DNA of 64,000 nt from Microcosmobacter mediterraneus (GTDB lineage Bacteria > Bacteroidota > Bacteroidia > Flavobacteriales > Flavobacteriaceae), in contig NZ_JAVRIA010000005.1 of assembly GCF_031846265.1 (NCBI RefSeq), positions 62,001 through 126,000 on the forward strand, given 5' to 3'. The stretch's first letter is position 1, and every line of letters begins with the position of its first letter. The translations under genes and the position numbers were made by a program. Shown here piece by piece: positions 17,466 through 26,101 of this stretch. The notes below the pieces were generated by a model. The model searched no databases. It was not told the DNA's origin and worked only from the letters and a program-made list of their open reading frames with translations.

Positions 17466-19496
17466 TTGATTACGAGATTCTGTATCATATTGTATTTGGT
17501 TTTTTTTCCCCAAATAATTTTCTCACAACAAAACTCAATTGATATACAACTTGATAGCATTCAACAACTTCGCAAGTTATCTAAAAAAGAGAGCTTTTCC
17601 ATACCAAAGCGAATTCAGTTAGCCGAAAGAGCATTAATTTTATCAAAACAGCTAAACCAGGATTCCATAATACTAAAGAGTGGCAGAATTTTGTCACTTG
17701 CTTATTACTATGGAAATAAAGATAGCTTGTATTTGAACATAAATAAGTATAACATTAGGTTAGCTACTAAGCTTAATGATTCATCATCTCTTAAAATTGT
17801 CTACACAAATTTAGGCGGTTTTCACAATGAAAATGAGCGAATAGATAGTGCTTATTATTACTTTTCCAAAGCACTAAAGCTCCATAGGCAAACTCAAGAT
17901 ATAGAAGGTGAGGCGAGAATATTGACAAGTATTGCAGATATTCAGGAAACTGAGAAAGATTACATAGGTGCTGAGGAAAATGCTGTTAAGGCTATAAGAC
18001 TTTTTAATAAATTGGAATATAATGACGATACTAAAGAGTGGCTATGGAGACTTAATAACTTGATAGCTATCGTCTCTTTAAAACTAAAAGATTTTGACAA
18101 AGCCTTAGAGTATCATAAAAAAGCTCAGGATATTGCACAAGATATGGAAGAAGGTTATTACAATAATCTTTATTCTATAAATAATATGGCAATTGCTTAT
18201 AGGTTTAAAGGTGAGATTGAAAAATCTATTGAACTTTATGAACAAGTTATTAATGAAGATAGTTTAGATTATTATGATTCATCATTTTACGTAATAACCC
18301 TTGGGAATTTGGCCTACACTAAATCATTTAAACCAGATAGAGATATAAAAGAAATTAAAAGTATTTTTAGATTAGGTGATAGGATGAGTGATACAATAAA
18401 TGATCCTTTGGCTAAACTAGGAATAGCCATTGACCTCTCAAAATTTTATTTGGATATCGAAGACAGAGATTCTGCATTATATTTTGCTGAAAGGAGTTAT
18501 AAAATTTCAGATGAGATTTCTAATAATGAACTTAAGCTCCAATCATTAGATTTATTAGCAGAGCTCAATGAAGGTGAAAAAGGTAAACGTTATTTTAGAG
18601 AGCATATACGATTGAGTGATAGTTTACTAAATGTGGAAAGAAATAGACGTAATAAGTTTGCTAGAATTAGGCTAGAGACTGATGAATTAGAAGCTGAAAA
18701 TGAGAAGTTTTCCCAACAAAAATTATGGTTAGGAGCACTTTCAGGATTATTACTTTTGGCTTTAACTTTAGGCTATATAGTTATTACACAAAGAGCCAAG
18801 AATAAAGAGTTGAAGTTTGTACAAGATCAACAAAAGGCCAATGAGGAAATTTATAATCTCATGCTTTCTCAACAAGATAAAGTTGATGAGGCTAGAGCTA
18901 ATGAAAAAAAACGTATCTCTCAAGATCTCCATGATGGTGTTCTAGGTCGTCTCTTTGGAACACGATTAAGTTTAGATAGCCTTAGTTTTTCTGAAGGCAA
19001 AGAGGCTGTTAAAAGTAGAATGCAATATATAGGCGAATTAAAAATAATAGAAGAAGATATTAGAAAAATATCGCATGATCTTAATACCGATTTTGTAGCT
19101 GGTTCAGGATTTACTGACATCTTATCAGAACTCATAGAAAAGCAAACCAAAGCATATCAACTTACCTACGATTTTGATTATTCCGATGAAGTTAATTGGG
19201 AATTTGTAGATAATAAAACTAAGATTAACATTTACAGAGTAATACAAGAAAGCATGCAAAATATTTACAAACATGCACAAGCAAACCATATTAAAATTGG
19301 GATAGGATTAAAAAATAATGTAATTTGTATACGTGTTACTGATGATGGTGTTGGGTTTGACACAAATAAGAGTAAAAAAGGAATTGGGCTAAAAAATATC
19401 AATTCCAGAATCAATGAACTTAGAGGGCAAGTAGATTTCTCATCGCAAATTGGTAAAGGAACCACTGTTGATATTAATATTCCTTACGAAACTTAA
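17466..19496 (+). CDS. TPR-sensor histidine kinase (HisKA_3, NarL-type pathway)
   Basis: Membrane kinase of 676 residues. The N-terminus is a signal peptide (FPQIIFS). TPR repeats (about 95-390) form an exported sensor region, followed by one membrane helix (about 417-440), a short coiled coil, then the HisKA_3 phosphoacceptor motif KKRISQDLHDGVLGRL (His in DLHDG). The C-terminal HATPase domain has the N-box QNIYKHAQA, then DDGVGF and GIGLKNI. The start is a TTG codon; no ATG precedes the signal peptide in frame before a stop. The partner regulator begins 2 bp after the stop. The signal is unknown. Confidence 0.87.
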   Translation: MITRFCIILYLVFFPQIIFSQQNSIDIQLDSIQQLRKLSKKESFSIPKRIQLAERALILSKQLNQDSIILKSGRILSLAYYYGNKDSLYLNINKYNIRLATKLNDSSSLKIVYTNLGGFHNENERIDSAYYYFSKALKLHRQTQDIEGEARILTSIADIQETEKDYIGAEENAVKAIRLFNKLEYNDDTKEWLWRLNNLIAIVSLKLKDFDKALEYHKKAQDIAQDMEEGYYNNLYSINNMAIAYRFKGEIEKSIELYEQVINEDSLDYYDSSFYVITLGNLAYTKSFKPDRDIKEIKSIFRLGDRMSDTINDPLAKLGIAIDLSKFYLDIEDRDSALYFAERSYKISDEISNNELKLQSLDLLAELNEGEKGKRYFREHIRLSDSLLNVERNRRNKFARIRLETDELEAENEKFSQQKLWLGALSGLLLLALTLGYIVITQRAKNKELKFVQDQQKANEEIYNLMLSQQDKVDEARANEKKRISQDLHDGVLGRLFGTRLSLDSLSFSEGKEAVKSRMQYIGELKIIEEDIRKISHDLNTDFVAGSGFTDILSELIEKQTKAYQLTYDFDYSDEVNWEFVDNKTKINIYRVIQESMQNIYKHAQANHIKIGIGLKNNVICIRVTDDGVGFDTNKSKKGIGLKNINSRINELRGQVDFSSQIGKGTTVDINIPYET

Positions 19497-19498
19497 AG

Positions 19499-20167
19499 AT
19501 GCAACACATTAATATTTTAATGGTAGATGATCATCCAATCATCATAGAAGGTTATCAAAATACTTTGATGGCTACTAAGCAAGACGACCAAACCTTGCTT
19601 ATTGATACTGCTAATGATTGTGATAGCGCTAATGCTATGATATTACGTGCTTCTGAAGGTACTCCTTACGATGTTTGTTTTTTTGATATAAGTCTACCAA
19701 GTTCTGCTGATGGTAAAATATCATCAGGTGAGGATTTGGCAATGATAGCTCGAGAGCGTTTGCCAGATGCAAAGATTGTAATCTTAACCATGTTTAATGA
19801 GTCGTATAGAGTTCACAATATCATTAAGGAGATTAATCCAGATGGTTTTTTAATAAAAAGTGATCTTACATCTTTAGAATTAGCTGAAGCCTTTCAGCTA
19901 ATATTAAAATCACCTCCTTATTATACAAGCACAGTAAGTAATTTTTTAAAGAAAACTGTTATTAGCGATATTTATATAGATGATATTAACCGAAAGATAT
20001 TACATCTTCTTTCCCAAGGAATAAAAACCCGAAGCCTAAAGGAATATATTGATCTCTCCATGAGTGCTATCGAAAAGCGAAAAAAACAATTAAAACTGTT
20101 GTTTTCTGTAGATGACGGAAAAGATGAAACGCTACTAAAAGAAGCCAGAGAAAAAGGGTTTTTATAG
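19499..20167 (+). CDS. NarL/LuxR-type response regulator
   Basis: Regulator of 222 residues, partner of the preceding kinase. The receiver domain has acidic residues in MVDDHP, the phosphoacceptor Asp in CFFDISLP, and the conserved Lys in FLIKSD. The C-terminal region resembles a GerE/LuxR helix-turn-helix (about 155-205: ILHLLSQGIKTRSLKEYIDLS then SAIEKRKKQLK) but departs from the consensus at several positions. Just downstream lie two direct repeats at 20240-20273 that may be its own binding sites. Confidence 0.85.
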   Translation: MQHINILMVDDHPIIIEGYQNTLMATKQDDQTLLIDTANDCDSANAMILRASEGTPYDVCFFDISLPSSADGKISSGEDLAMIARERLPDAKIVILTMFNESYRVHNIIKEINPDGFLIKSDLTSLELAEAFQLILKSPPYYTSTVSNFLKKTVISDIYIDDINRKILHLLSQGIKTRSLKEYIDLSMSAIEKRKKQLKLLFSVDDGKDETLLKEAREKGFL

Positions 20168-20239
20168 TTTTTTACATAAAATCAGTGTTTTTTATATAAT
20201 AAAACAACACGATTAACCACTGTAAATCCTACAAACTAC

Positions 20240-20273
20240 GGTTTTTCCGCATTAAGTCTGAGGTTTTTCCGCA
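20240..20273 (+). promoter_or_regulatory. direct-repeat activator site and promoter
   Basis: GGTTTTTCCGCA occurs twice (20240-20251 and 20262-20273) with a period of 22 bp, about two helical turns. A -7-like TATATTTA follows at 20296-20303, which would place the repeats near -64 and -42 from a start at about 20310, the usual position for activator sites. No -33 TTTG is present, consistent with dependence on an activator. The adjacent response regulator is a plausible binder. Confidence 0.5.
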
Positions 20274-20309
20274 ACTAAAATTAAAAACACAATACTATAT
20301 TTACCCTTC

Positions 20310-20400
20310 AACAGACAATTTTTTAATCCCTCTAAGTTATTTGTTGAATTAATAGCAAGAAAAGAAACCTAGTAGATTTTATCTGCTAGGTTTTGTTTTT
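20310..20400 (+). ncRNA. candidate small RNA with its own terminator
   Basis: Predicted from layout only. An activator-type promoter (repeats 20240-20273, -7 box 20296-20303) is followed within about 85 nt by a strong terminator, with no reading frame of note between. Pairing TTCAACA (20307-20313) with TGTTGAA (20342-20348) would give a first stem, and the terminator hairpin a second. The 5' end is approximate. Alternatively, the hairpin only ends read-through from the regulator gene. Confidence 0.35.
20366..20392. terminator. bidirectional intrinsic terminator
   Basis: AACCTAGTAGA (20366-20376) pairs with TCTGCTAGGTT (20382-20392) across a 5-nt loop with one G-U pair. It is preceded by an A-rich and followed by a T-rich stretch. 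It lies between the convergent response regulator and DUF456 genes and can serve both strands. Confidence 0.8.
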
Positions 20401-20898
20401 TTATATAAAATTGCTCCAATTCGTACTTACTTTGGATAAGAAAAAACCAAAGTAAATTAGAGCAACGATAAATTTTAAGAATGTTGAAACTATAAATCCA
20501 AGGAAAGATCCAAAAGCAGCTTTAGTGGCCTTGCCAACATCATTATCATTTGTAAGTTCTCCTGCCAATGCACCAAAAAAGGGACCAATAATAATGCCTC
20601 CAGGAACAGGAGAAAAGAGACCAACTAATAAACCTATTGTTGTGCCAACCATTCCTGCTTTACTACCACCAAAACGTTTTGTGCCTAATGCAGGAATAAT
20701 ATAATCCAAAAACCAAATTCCCAAAGCAAAAATAAATGTAAGTGTAATAAAGGTATTGCTAATTGGTATAGCATCTGTAAATTTTAAGATAAGTAATCCA
20801 ATCCAACTCGTTAAAGGGCCAGGTAAAATAGGCATAAAACTACCAACGATACCTAAAATCATAAAGATTAGTGATACAATCACTAAGAAAATATCCAT
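20401..20898 (-). CDS. DUF456 family membrane protein
   Basis: Membrane protein of 165 residues with about four to five helices. The glycine-rich segments GSFMPILPGPLTSWIGLL, GSKAGMVGTTIGLLVGLF and FGALAGELTND are characteristic of DUF456 (YqgC-like) proteins. Function is not known for the family. It is convergent with the two-component genes and divergent from blaI. The terminator at 20366-20392 follows its stop. Confidence 0.8.
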   Translation of the reverse strand: MDIFLVIVSLIFMILGIVGSFMPILPGPLTSWIGLLILKFTDAIPISNTFITLTFIFALGIWFLDYIIPALGTKRFGGSKAGMVGTTIGLLVGLFSPVPGGIIIGPFFGALAGELTNDNDVGKATKAAFGSFLGFIVSTFLKFIVALIYFGFFLSKVSTNWSNFI

Positions 20899-20952
20899 GT
20901 GCTTAATTTATACTTTATATGACGCTGATTTCTGCTAAATGTTACATTTATT

Positions 20953-21019
20953 AACTAAATAATTAGTTTAAACTAATTATTTAGTTGTATATTCGTTTCA
21001 TTGAACTAAAAACTTAGTT
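20953..21019. promoter_or_regulatory. triple BlaI-type operator and promoter of blaI
   Basis: Three 16-bp elements of the form AACTAA-N4-TTAGTT: 20953-20968, 20971-20986 and 21004-21019. The first two, with the two bases between them, form a perfect 34-bp palindrome. A -7-like TATATTCG (20988-20995) lies between the second and third. The arrangement fits autorepression by the BlaI-type repressor encoded at 21128. Confidence 0.75.
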
Positions 21020-21127
21020 AAAAATGAAATCGACATGTTAAAAATTATTATAAACTTATAGTAGAATAATTATTTTCAACATCAAAGATTCCCTCTGACA
21101 ATTGGAAAAAAGATTAAAGACATACAG

Positions 21128-21490
21128 ATGAAACAACTTACCAAAGCCGAAGAAGAGATCATGCAAGTACTTTGGCAACTCAAAAAAGCCAATGTTAAGC
21201 GTATCATTGAAGAATTTCCCAAACCCAAACCTGCATATAATACAGTATCTACAATCGTAAGAATATTAGAAAATAAGGGCTTTGTAGATTATGAAAAACA
21301 AGGCAAAGGTCATGTTTACTTTCCGCTTATGGCGAAAGAATCTTACAGTAATCAATCCATAAATAAATTGGTAGATAACTACTTTCAAGGCTCGTTTAAA
21401 AGTATGGTTTCCTTTTTTGTAAAAAAGAATGATGTAAACTTAAAAGATTTAGAATCTATTTTGAAGGAGATCAATAAAAAAGAAAAATAG
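21128..21490 (+). CDS. BlaI/MecI/CopY-family repressor
   Basis: Winged-helix repressor of 120 residues, the usual BlaI length. It begins LTKAEEEIMQVLWQLKKANVKRIIEEFP and contains PAYNTVSTIVRILENKGFVDYEKQGKGHVYFPL, the recognition and wing regions of the family. The C-terminal helices would give the dimer and the site cut upon induction. It sits 1 bp before the BlaR1-like gene, the standard arrangement, and its likely operators are at 20953-21019. In Bacteroidetes such pairs are widespread and not necessarily linked to beta-lactams; no beta-lactamase is nearby. Confidence 0.9.
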   Translation: MKQLTKAEEEIMQVLWQLKKANVKRIIEEFPKPKPAYNTVSTIVRILENKGFVDYEKQGKGHVYFPLMAKESYSNQSINKLVDNYFQGSFKSMVSFFVKKNDVNLKDLESILKEINKKEK

Positions 21491-21491
21491 C

Positions 21492-23711
21492 ATGCTACAT
21501 TATATTATACAAACTATTTGCTTTCAGCTTATATTCTTAATGGTCTATGATTTGTTTTTAAAAAAGGAAACATTTTTTAACTATAATAGAGTGTATCTAT
21601 TAGTTACAGCTGTGTTATCTTTTATTCTTCCGTTTATAAAGATTAACAGCTTTAAAACTCTCGTTCCAGAAGATTATATCGTGAGACTTCCAGAGGTTAT
21701 CATAGGCAGTATTTCAACAAACTCTTTTAATGAACAAATGATTAACACATTACCTAATGCAGTAGAAACTACATCTTCATTTCAGTGGTCTTGGTCATTG
21801 GTTTTAATTTTAGGTATGGTTGTAACTGGGTTTATATTTATGTTTAAAACTGCAAAATTAGTTTGGTTAGTTAATAAAAATCCTAAACGATGGAAAGGTG
21901 ATCTTCTTATTATTAGATTAATGAATAGTTCTGCAGCATTTTCATTTTTTCATTATGTGTTTTTAGGTGAAAAACTTCAACCAGAAGAAGCATCCACAAT
22001 TTTAAACCACGAACGTGTTCATGTTAAAGAAAAGCACACCATAGATTTGTTGTTTTTTGAATGTGTTAGAATCATATTTTGGTTTAACCCTTTAGTCTAT
22101 ATCTACCAGAATAGGATACGAGCATTACACGAATATATAGCTGATGATAAGGCTATTAAAGCAGAAGGGAAAACCAAATACTATCAGAATCTATTAACCC
22201 AAATATTTGAGACTAAGGATTTATCTTTTGTCAATACCTTTTATAAAAAATCATTATTAAAAAAACGTGTAATTATGTTAAGTCAAACCAAATCAAAACA
22301 AATACATCTTATAAAATATGTAATGCTATTACCAATGGTATTTACAATGCTTTTGTATACGTCTACATACGCTCAAGAGAAAGTAACAGATGTACAGAAA
22401 GAATACCAAGAATTAACCGACAAGCAGTTAGAAGAAAAATACTATAACGAAATTGTTAAACTAGAAAAGGAAGGTGGTAATGTTTATAGTGTTTTTGAAA
22501 ACTATTTAGCAAGCGACCAAAATAAATACATTTTATCGAGAGAACAATTGTTTAAACAAAAAGCATACATGCGTTATGTTTTAAAATATGTAAAAGAAAA
22601 ACAAATACAAGATGGCACTTACGATAAAGAAAAAGATCCAACTCTCAGAACACCAAAATACGAAACTTACCAAGAGTATCTAGACTATAAAAAAACCGAT
22701 GAAGCTAAGCGTGCTTGGGACAATCAAACCAAAAACGGTGTTTTACGTTTAGTCGTTGATGATTTGGGGAATTTGACAGACGACGAGCAGAAGCGTTTTG
22801 ATAAAAAAATGAAGATGATAGAAAATGACGACTATTTTAACTCATTAATGATGACAGATGGAAAAGGTACCACTAAAATGGTTGTTCAGGAAATTGATAA
22901 TAAGAAAATTCCAGTACCAGAGAATAGTAACTCTAACGACATTGAAATTGTAGAAACGGAAGAACAATTAGAAGTCCCTTTTGGTGTTATTGAAAACGTA
23001 CCAACATTTGAATTCTGTAAAGACTTAAAAACCAACGAAGAACGTAAAAAATGCATGTCTCAAAACGTTGCTAAACACGTTAACAAAAATTTCAATACAG
23101 ATTTAGCTAAGAGCTTAGGTTTAGTTGGTAGACAACGAATTAGTGTTTTATTTAAAATAGATAAAGTAGGTTATGTAACAGGTATTAGAGCAAGAGCTCC
23201 TCATCCTGCTCTGGAGGATGAGGCCAAACGTGTTATTGCAACACTTCCTCAATTTATACCAGGAACTCAAAAAGGCGAACCAGTAATTGTACCTTATAGT
23301 TTACCAATAGTTTTTCAAGTTACCGAAGATAAAAGTCAAGAAAGCAATACGCTCCCTTTTAGTAAAATTGATGAGCCTCCAGTATTTATAGCAGCCTGTT
23401 TAGAAATAGATAACAAGGAGCAACAGCGTAAATGTACAGCACAAGCATTAGCAAAATTTGTAAATAAAAAATTTAACATGAAAGTTGCTGAGGATTCCAA
23501 TCTAAAAGGCGTTCAAAAAATTGTAACGACATTTAAAATTAATAAGCAAGGTGTTGCTAATGAAGTAAAAGTAAAGGCTCCAAATAAAGCCTTGGAGGAA
23601 GAAACCAAACGTGTTATGTATTCCTTACCAAGATTTAAACCTGGCAAGCACAAAGGTGAACTTGTTGAGGTTTTATACAGCTTACCAATACAATTTTATA
23701 TAGCTGAATGA
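21492..23711 (+). CDS. BlaR1-like M56 metallopeptidase with two TonB-C-like domains
   Basis: Membrane protease sensor of 739 residues. Four hydrophobic helices lie in the first ~295 residues. The M56 zinc site is HERVH (173-177) followed by the family's conserved downstream acidic region (HEYIADDKAI). The membrane part ends at about 296. Instead of a penicillin-binding sensor domain, the C-terminal part holds a charged linker and two related TonB C-terminal-like domains (about 510-620 and 630-735), each with paired Cys and a LP.F.PG..KGE motif. It probably senses an envelope condition and triggers BlaI removal. It overlaps the next gene by 4 bp. Confidence 0.88.
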   Translation: MLHYIIQTICFQLIFLMVYDLFLKKETFFNYNRVYLLVTAVLSFILPFIKINSFKTLVPEDYIVRLPEVIIGSISTNSFNEQMINTLPNAVETTSSFQWSWSLVLILGMVVTGFIFMFKTAKLVWLVNKNPKRWKGDLLIIRLMNSSAAFSFFHYVFLGEKLQPEEASTILNHERVHVKEKHTIDLLFFECVRIIFWFNPLVYIYQNRIRALHEYIADDKAIKAEGKTKYYQNLLTQIFETKDLSFVNTFYKKSLLKKRVIMLSQTKSKQIHLIKYVMLLPMVFTMLLYTSTYAQEKVTDVQKEYQELTDKQLEEKYYNEIVKLEKEGGNVYSVFENYLASDQNKYILSREQLFKQKAYMRYVLKYVKEKQIQDGTYDKEKDPTLRTPKYETYQEYLDYKKTDEAKRAWDNQTKNGVLRLVVDDLGNLTDDEQKRFDKKMKMIENDDYFNSLMMTDGKGTTKMVVQEIDNKKIPVPENSNSNDIEIVETEEQLEVPFGVIENVPTFEFCKDLKTNEERKKCMSQNVAKHVNKNFNTDLAKSLGLVGRQRISVLFKIDKVGYVTGIRARAPHPALEDEAKRVIATLPQFIPGTQKGEPVIVPYSLPIVFQVTEDKSQESNTLPFSKIDEPPVFIAACLEIDNKEQQRKCTAQALAKFVNKKFNMKVAEDSNLKGVQKIVTTFKINKQGVANEVKVKAPNKALEEETKRVMYSLPRFKPGKHKGELVEVLYSLPIQFYIAE

Positions 23712-24844
23712 GGAAACTATTAGTAATTATTTACATTTTGGCATTAAAAGCCGAAGCACAGTCTTCGGCTTTGGATATTGGCAACGATTTATTTGCAAAA
23801 GGTAATTATACCAAGGCTGTTAAAGCTTATTTAGAGTATAATGACAGTACAGCAGTTTTCGATAAAATAGCCAAATCCTATATGGCATTAGGTTTAACTA
23901 ATAAAGCGGTTTTATACTATGAAAAAAGCTTTAACGCTTTTCCTGATAACGAACTTATCATGTATAATTATGCCAAGATTTTATTAAGTACAAAGCAGTA
24001 CAACAAAGCCTCTCATCTTTTTGAAAAACTGATTTATAAGGACTACAAAAATCCTAATTACCACTACCAAAAAGGGTTAGTTTTAGAGAAGATGAAAGAT
24101 TCTATGGAGAAAGCCATAGATCGATTTAATTCAGCCTTTCGTTTAGATAATTCACATCAAAAATCTATTGTAAAACTAGCGAAGTATTATATTAAAAAGC
24201 GCAGGCATCAATCTGTTGATTTCTATGTGGATAGAGGTTTGGAATACGCACTACAAAGCCCATCATTACATAGTCTCAAAGCGCAGAATTATTACTATAA
24301 AGAAGATTATGCTAAAGCCATAGTTTGGTTTGAAAAGCTCATTGCACTTGGTGAGTCTTCAGAGTTTATACATGAAAAATTAAGCCTTAGTTATGGTCAT
24401 GAATATGAGTATAAAAAGGCTATAGAGCAACGCAAAAAAGTGTTAGAGTATAATGCCATGGATGCTGTTTCTATGTATGTTATTGGGCAATATTACCAAC
24501 GTCTCAATAATCATGAAGAAGCGGAGAAATGGATAACAAAATATTTAAAGTTATCAGATATACCACTCGATGCAGAGTATACTAATCTTGGCATGAGTTA
24601 TAATTATCAAAAAAAATACAAAGAAGCCATTGATGCCTTCAAAACAGCTTTAAAAGAAGATTCAAATAATATTAGTGCTCAGTTTTTTTTAGTAAGAACC
24701 AAAGATGAGTTTTATAAAGATATTGATGCTAAAATTAAACTATATAAAGACTTTAAAGATAAGTATCCCAAAAGTCCGTTTTTACCTATGGCAGAAATGC
24801 GATTATCAGAATTGAAAAAGGAAAAGTTCTTAGACCAAGACTAA
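23708..24844 (+). CDS. exported TPR-repeat protein
   Basis: Protein of 378 residues with a likely signal peptide (LLVIIYILALKAEAQ) and about eight tetratricopeptide repeats through to the C-terminus (for example ALGLTNKAVLYYEKSFNAFPD and YQKKYKEAIDAFKTALKEDS). It starts in the stop codon of the BlaR1-like gene (ATGA overlap), so the two are translationally coupled. TPR proteins are scaffolds; here a periplasmic partner of the BlaR1 sensor is a reasonable inference. No enzyme motif is visible. Confidence 0.8.
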   Translation: MRKLLVIIYILALKAEAQSSALDIGNDLFAKGNYTKAVKAYLEYNDSTAVFDKIAKSYMALGLTNKAVLYYEKSFNAFPDNELIMYNYAKILLSTKQYNKASHLFEKLIYKDYKNPNYHYQKGLVLEKMKDSMEKAIDRFNSAFRLDNSHQKSIVKLAKYYIKKRRHQSVDFYVDRGLEYALQSPSLHSLKAQNYYYKEDYAKAIVWFEKLIALGESSEFIHEKLSLSYGHEYEYKKAIEQRKKVLEYNAMDAVSMYVIGQYYQRLNNHEEAEKWITKYLKLSDIPLDAEYTNLGMSYNYQKKYKEAIDAFKTALKEDSNNISAQFFLVRTKDEFYKDIDAKIKLYKDFKDKYPKSPFLPMAEMRLSELKKEKFLDQD

Positions 24845-24887
24845 AATCTAAAAAAGTTGTATTTTTCGTTTTAAGTTAGGGTATACA

Positions 24888-25367
24888 ATGAAACGTTTAG
24901 GATCACTATTATTTCTTTTTATGGTTTTGAATTCTTGTCAATATTTTGAGAAGAAAAAGGTCTATTCTCAAGATATTTATGAAGAAGAATTAAAAACGAT
25001 TAATTGGAATGATGTAGACCAATATCCAGCCTTTGAAAACTGCGAATCTGTAACCATTAAGCAAGACCGAAAGCAGTGTTTTGAAACCACCTTAACGCAG
25101 TATATTAACACCTATTTTTCTAATCAAAATATTATTGTATCACACGATATCAATGATACCTTGTATTTAAAATTAGAGATTGATAAAGCCGGAACCATTG
25201 ATGTGTATTCTATAGAAGCCGATAGCCTTACCAGAGCACACATCCCAAAATTAGACAGCTTAGTGGAACGTAATATTTTAGCATTGCCTAAAATTTATCC
25301 TGCTATTAAACGCGGACAGGAAGTTAATACTGAATTCTTATTACCAATAGTTATTAAATTAGATTAA
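24888..25367 (+). CDS. small lipoprotein with a TonB-C-like domain
   Basis: Lipoprotein of 159 residues (signal ending VLNSC). Residues about 45-158 match the two C-terminal domains of the BlaR1-like protein: a YPAFENCE opening with paired Cys, a KLEIDKAGTIDVYSI strand, and the ALPKIYPAIKRGQEVNTEFLLPI ending. This repeat of the same domain in a neighbouring gene suggests shared origin and perhaps contact between the two proteins. Its 3' end overlaps the convergent Bax-inhibitor gene by 4 bp. Confidence 0.78.
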   Translation: MKRLGSLLFLFMVLNSCQYFEKKKVYSQDIYEEELKTINWNDVDQYPAFENCESVTIKQDRKQCFETTLTQYINTYFSNQNIIVSHDINDTLYLKLEIDKAGTIDVYSIEADSLTRAHIPKLDSLVERNILALPKIYPAIKRGQEVNTEFLLPIVIKLD

Positions 25368-26101
25368 AACCTAATCGCCATTTTTTGCATAAACCTTAAA
25401 ATTTCAACATACAACCAAACCAGCGTTGCTAAAAGTCCCCAAGTGGCTAGCCACTCTTTATCTTTTGTGGCTCTGCCTTTATAACGCTCTATATAATCAA
25501 AGTCTAAGAGTAGTGCAAAAGATGCTACAATAGCTGCTATGACGTTAAAGGCAATAGCCAGGTTAGAGGTTCCCCATAAAAATGATTTAATACCAAAAAA
25601 ACCTAAAATCATGGAGATGATATAAACTACAAAAATACTTGCTGCTGCAGAAATGATAACACTTCTCAATAATTTAGTCACCACAATAATACGTGTTTGA
25701 TAAAGTAGTAACATTACAAAAAAGGTAACAATGGTAACACCAATGGCTTGATAAGGAAGCTCAGGAAAATGGGCTCTAGCATAAGCAGAAAATCCGCCTA
25801 AAAAACAACCCTTTGCAACAGTGTATAATGGTACTAAAAACCAAGCCCAATGTTTTCTTACTGATATAATAACGCTAATAATAATAGACGCTAACATACC
25901 ACCAAGTGTAAACCATCGTACCCGCATACCATTGGCATTAAGTTTCCAAATGATTGCTGTGATGCCTGCAATAACTAAAATACAGATCAAGGATTTTATA
26001 AAAATACCAAAGACAGTCATTTTAGCTTTTGAGTTCTTATTATCATCCCAAAAGTAACCTGTAAAAACTGGGTTAGAGGTGCTGTAGTTTTTTAATTTCA
26101 T
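25364..26101 (-). CDS. Bax inhibitor-1/YccA family membrane protein
   Basis: Membrane protein of 245 residues with about seven helices. It begins with STSNPVFTGYFWDDN, typical of the Bacteroidetes Bax1-I proteins, and the last third carries the LDFDYIERYKGRATKDKEW segment with the conserved acidic residues thought to gate a proton or calcium leak. The stop of the upstream outer-membrane protein gene overlaps its start codon by 1 bp (TAATG), so the two are coupled. Confidence 0.82.
   Translation of the reverse strand: MKLKNYSTSNPVFTGYFWDDNKNSKAKMTVFGIFIKSLICILVIAGITAIIWKLNANGMRVRWFTLGGMLASIIISVIISVRKHWAWFLVPLYTVAKGCFLGGFSAYARAHFPELPYQAIGVTIVTFFVMLLLYQTRIIVVTKLLRSVIISAAASIFVVYIISMILGFFGIKSFLWGTSNLAIAFNVIAAIVASFALLLDFDYIERYKGRATKDKEWLATWGLLATLVWLYVEILRFMQKMAIRF

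Noticed and set aside
20240..20273. Short direct repeats as a CRISPR remnant
   Set aside because: There are only two 12-bp copies with a 10-bp spacer and no cas genes; the geometry fits a transcription-factor site.
21128..23711. Beta-lactam resistance module
   Set aside because: No beta-lactamase gene is near, and the sensor has TonB-C-like domains in place of a penicillin-binding domain.
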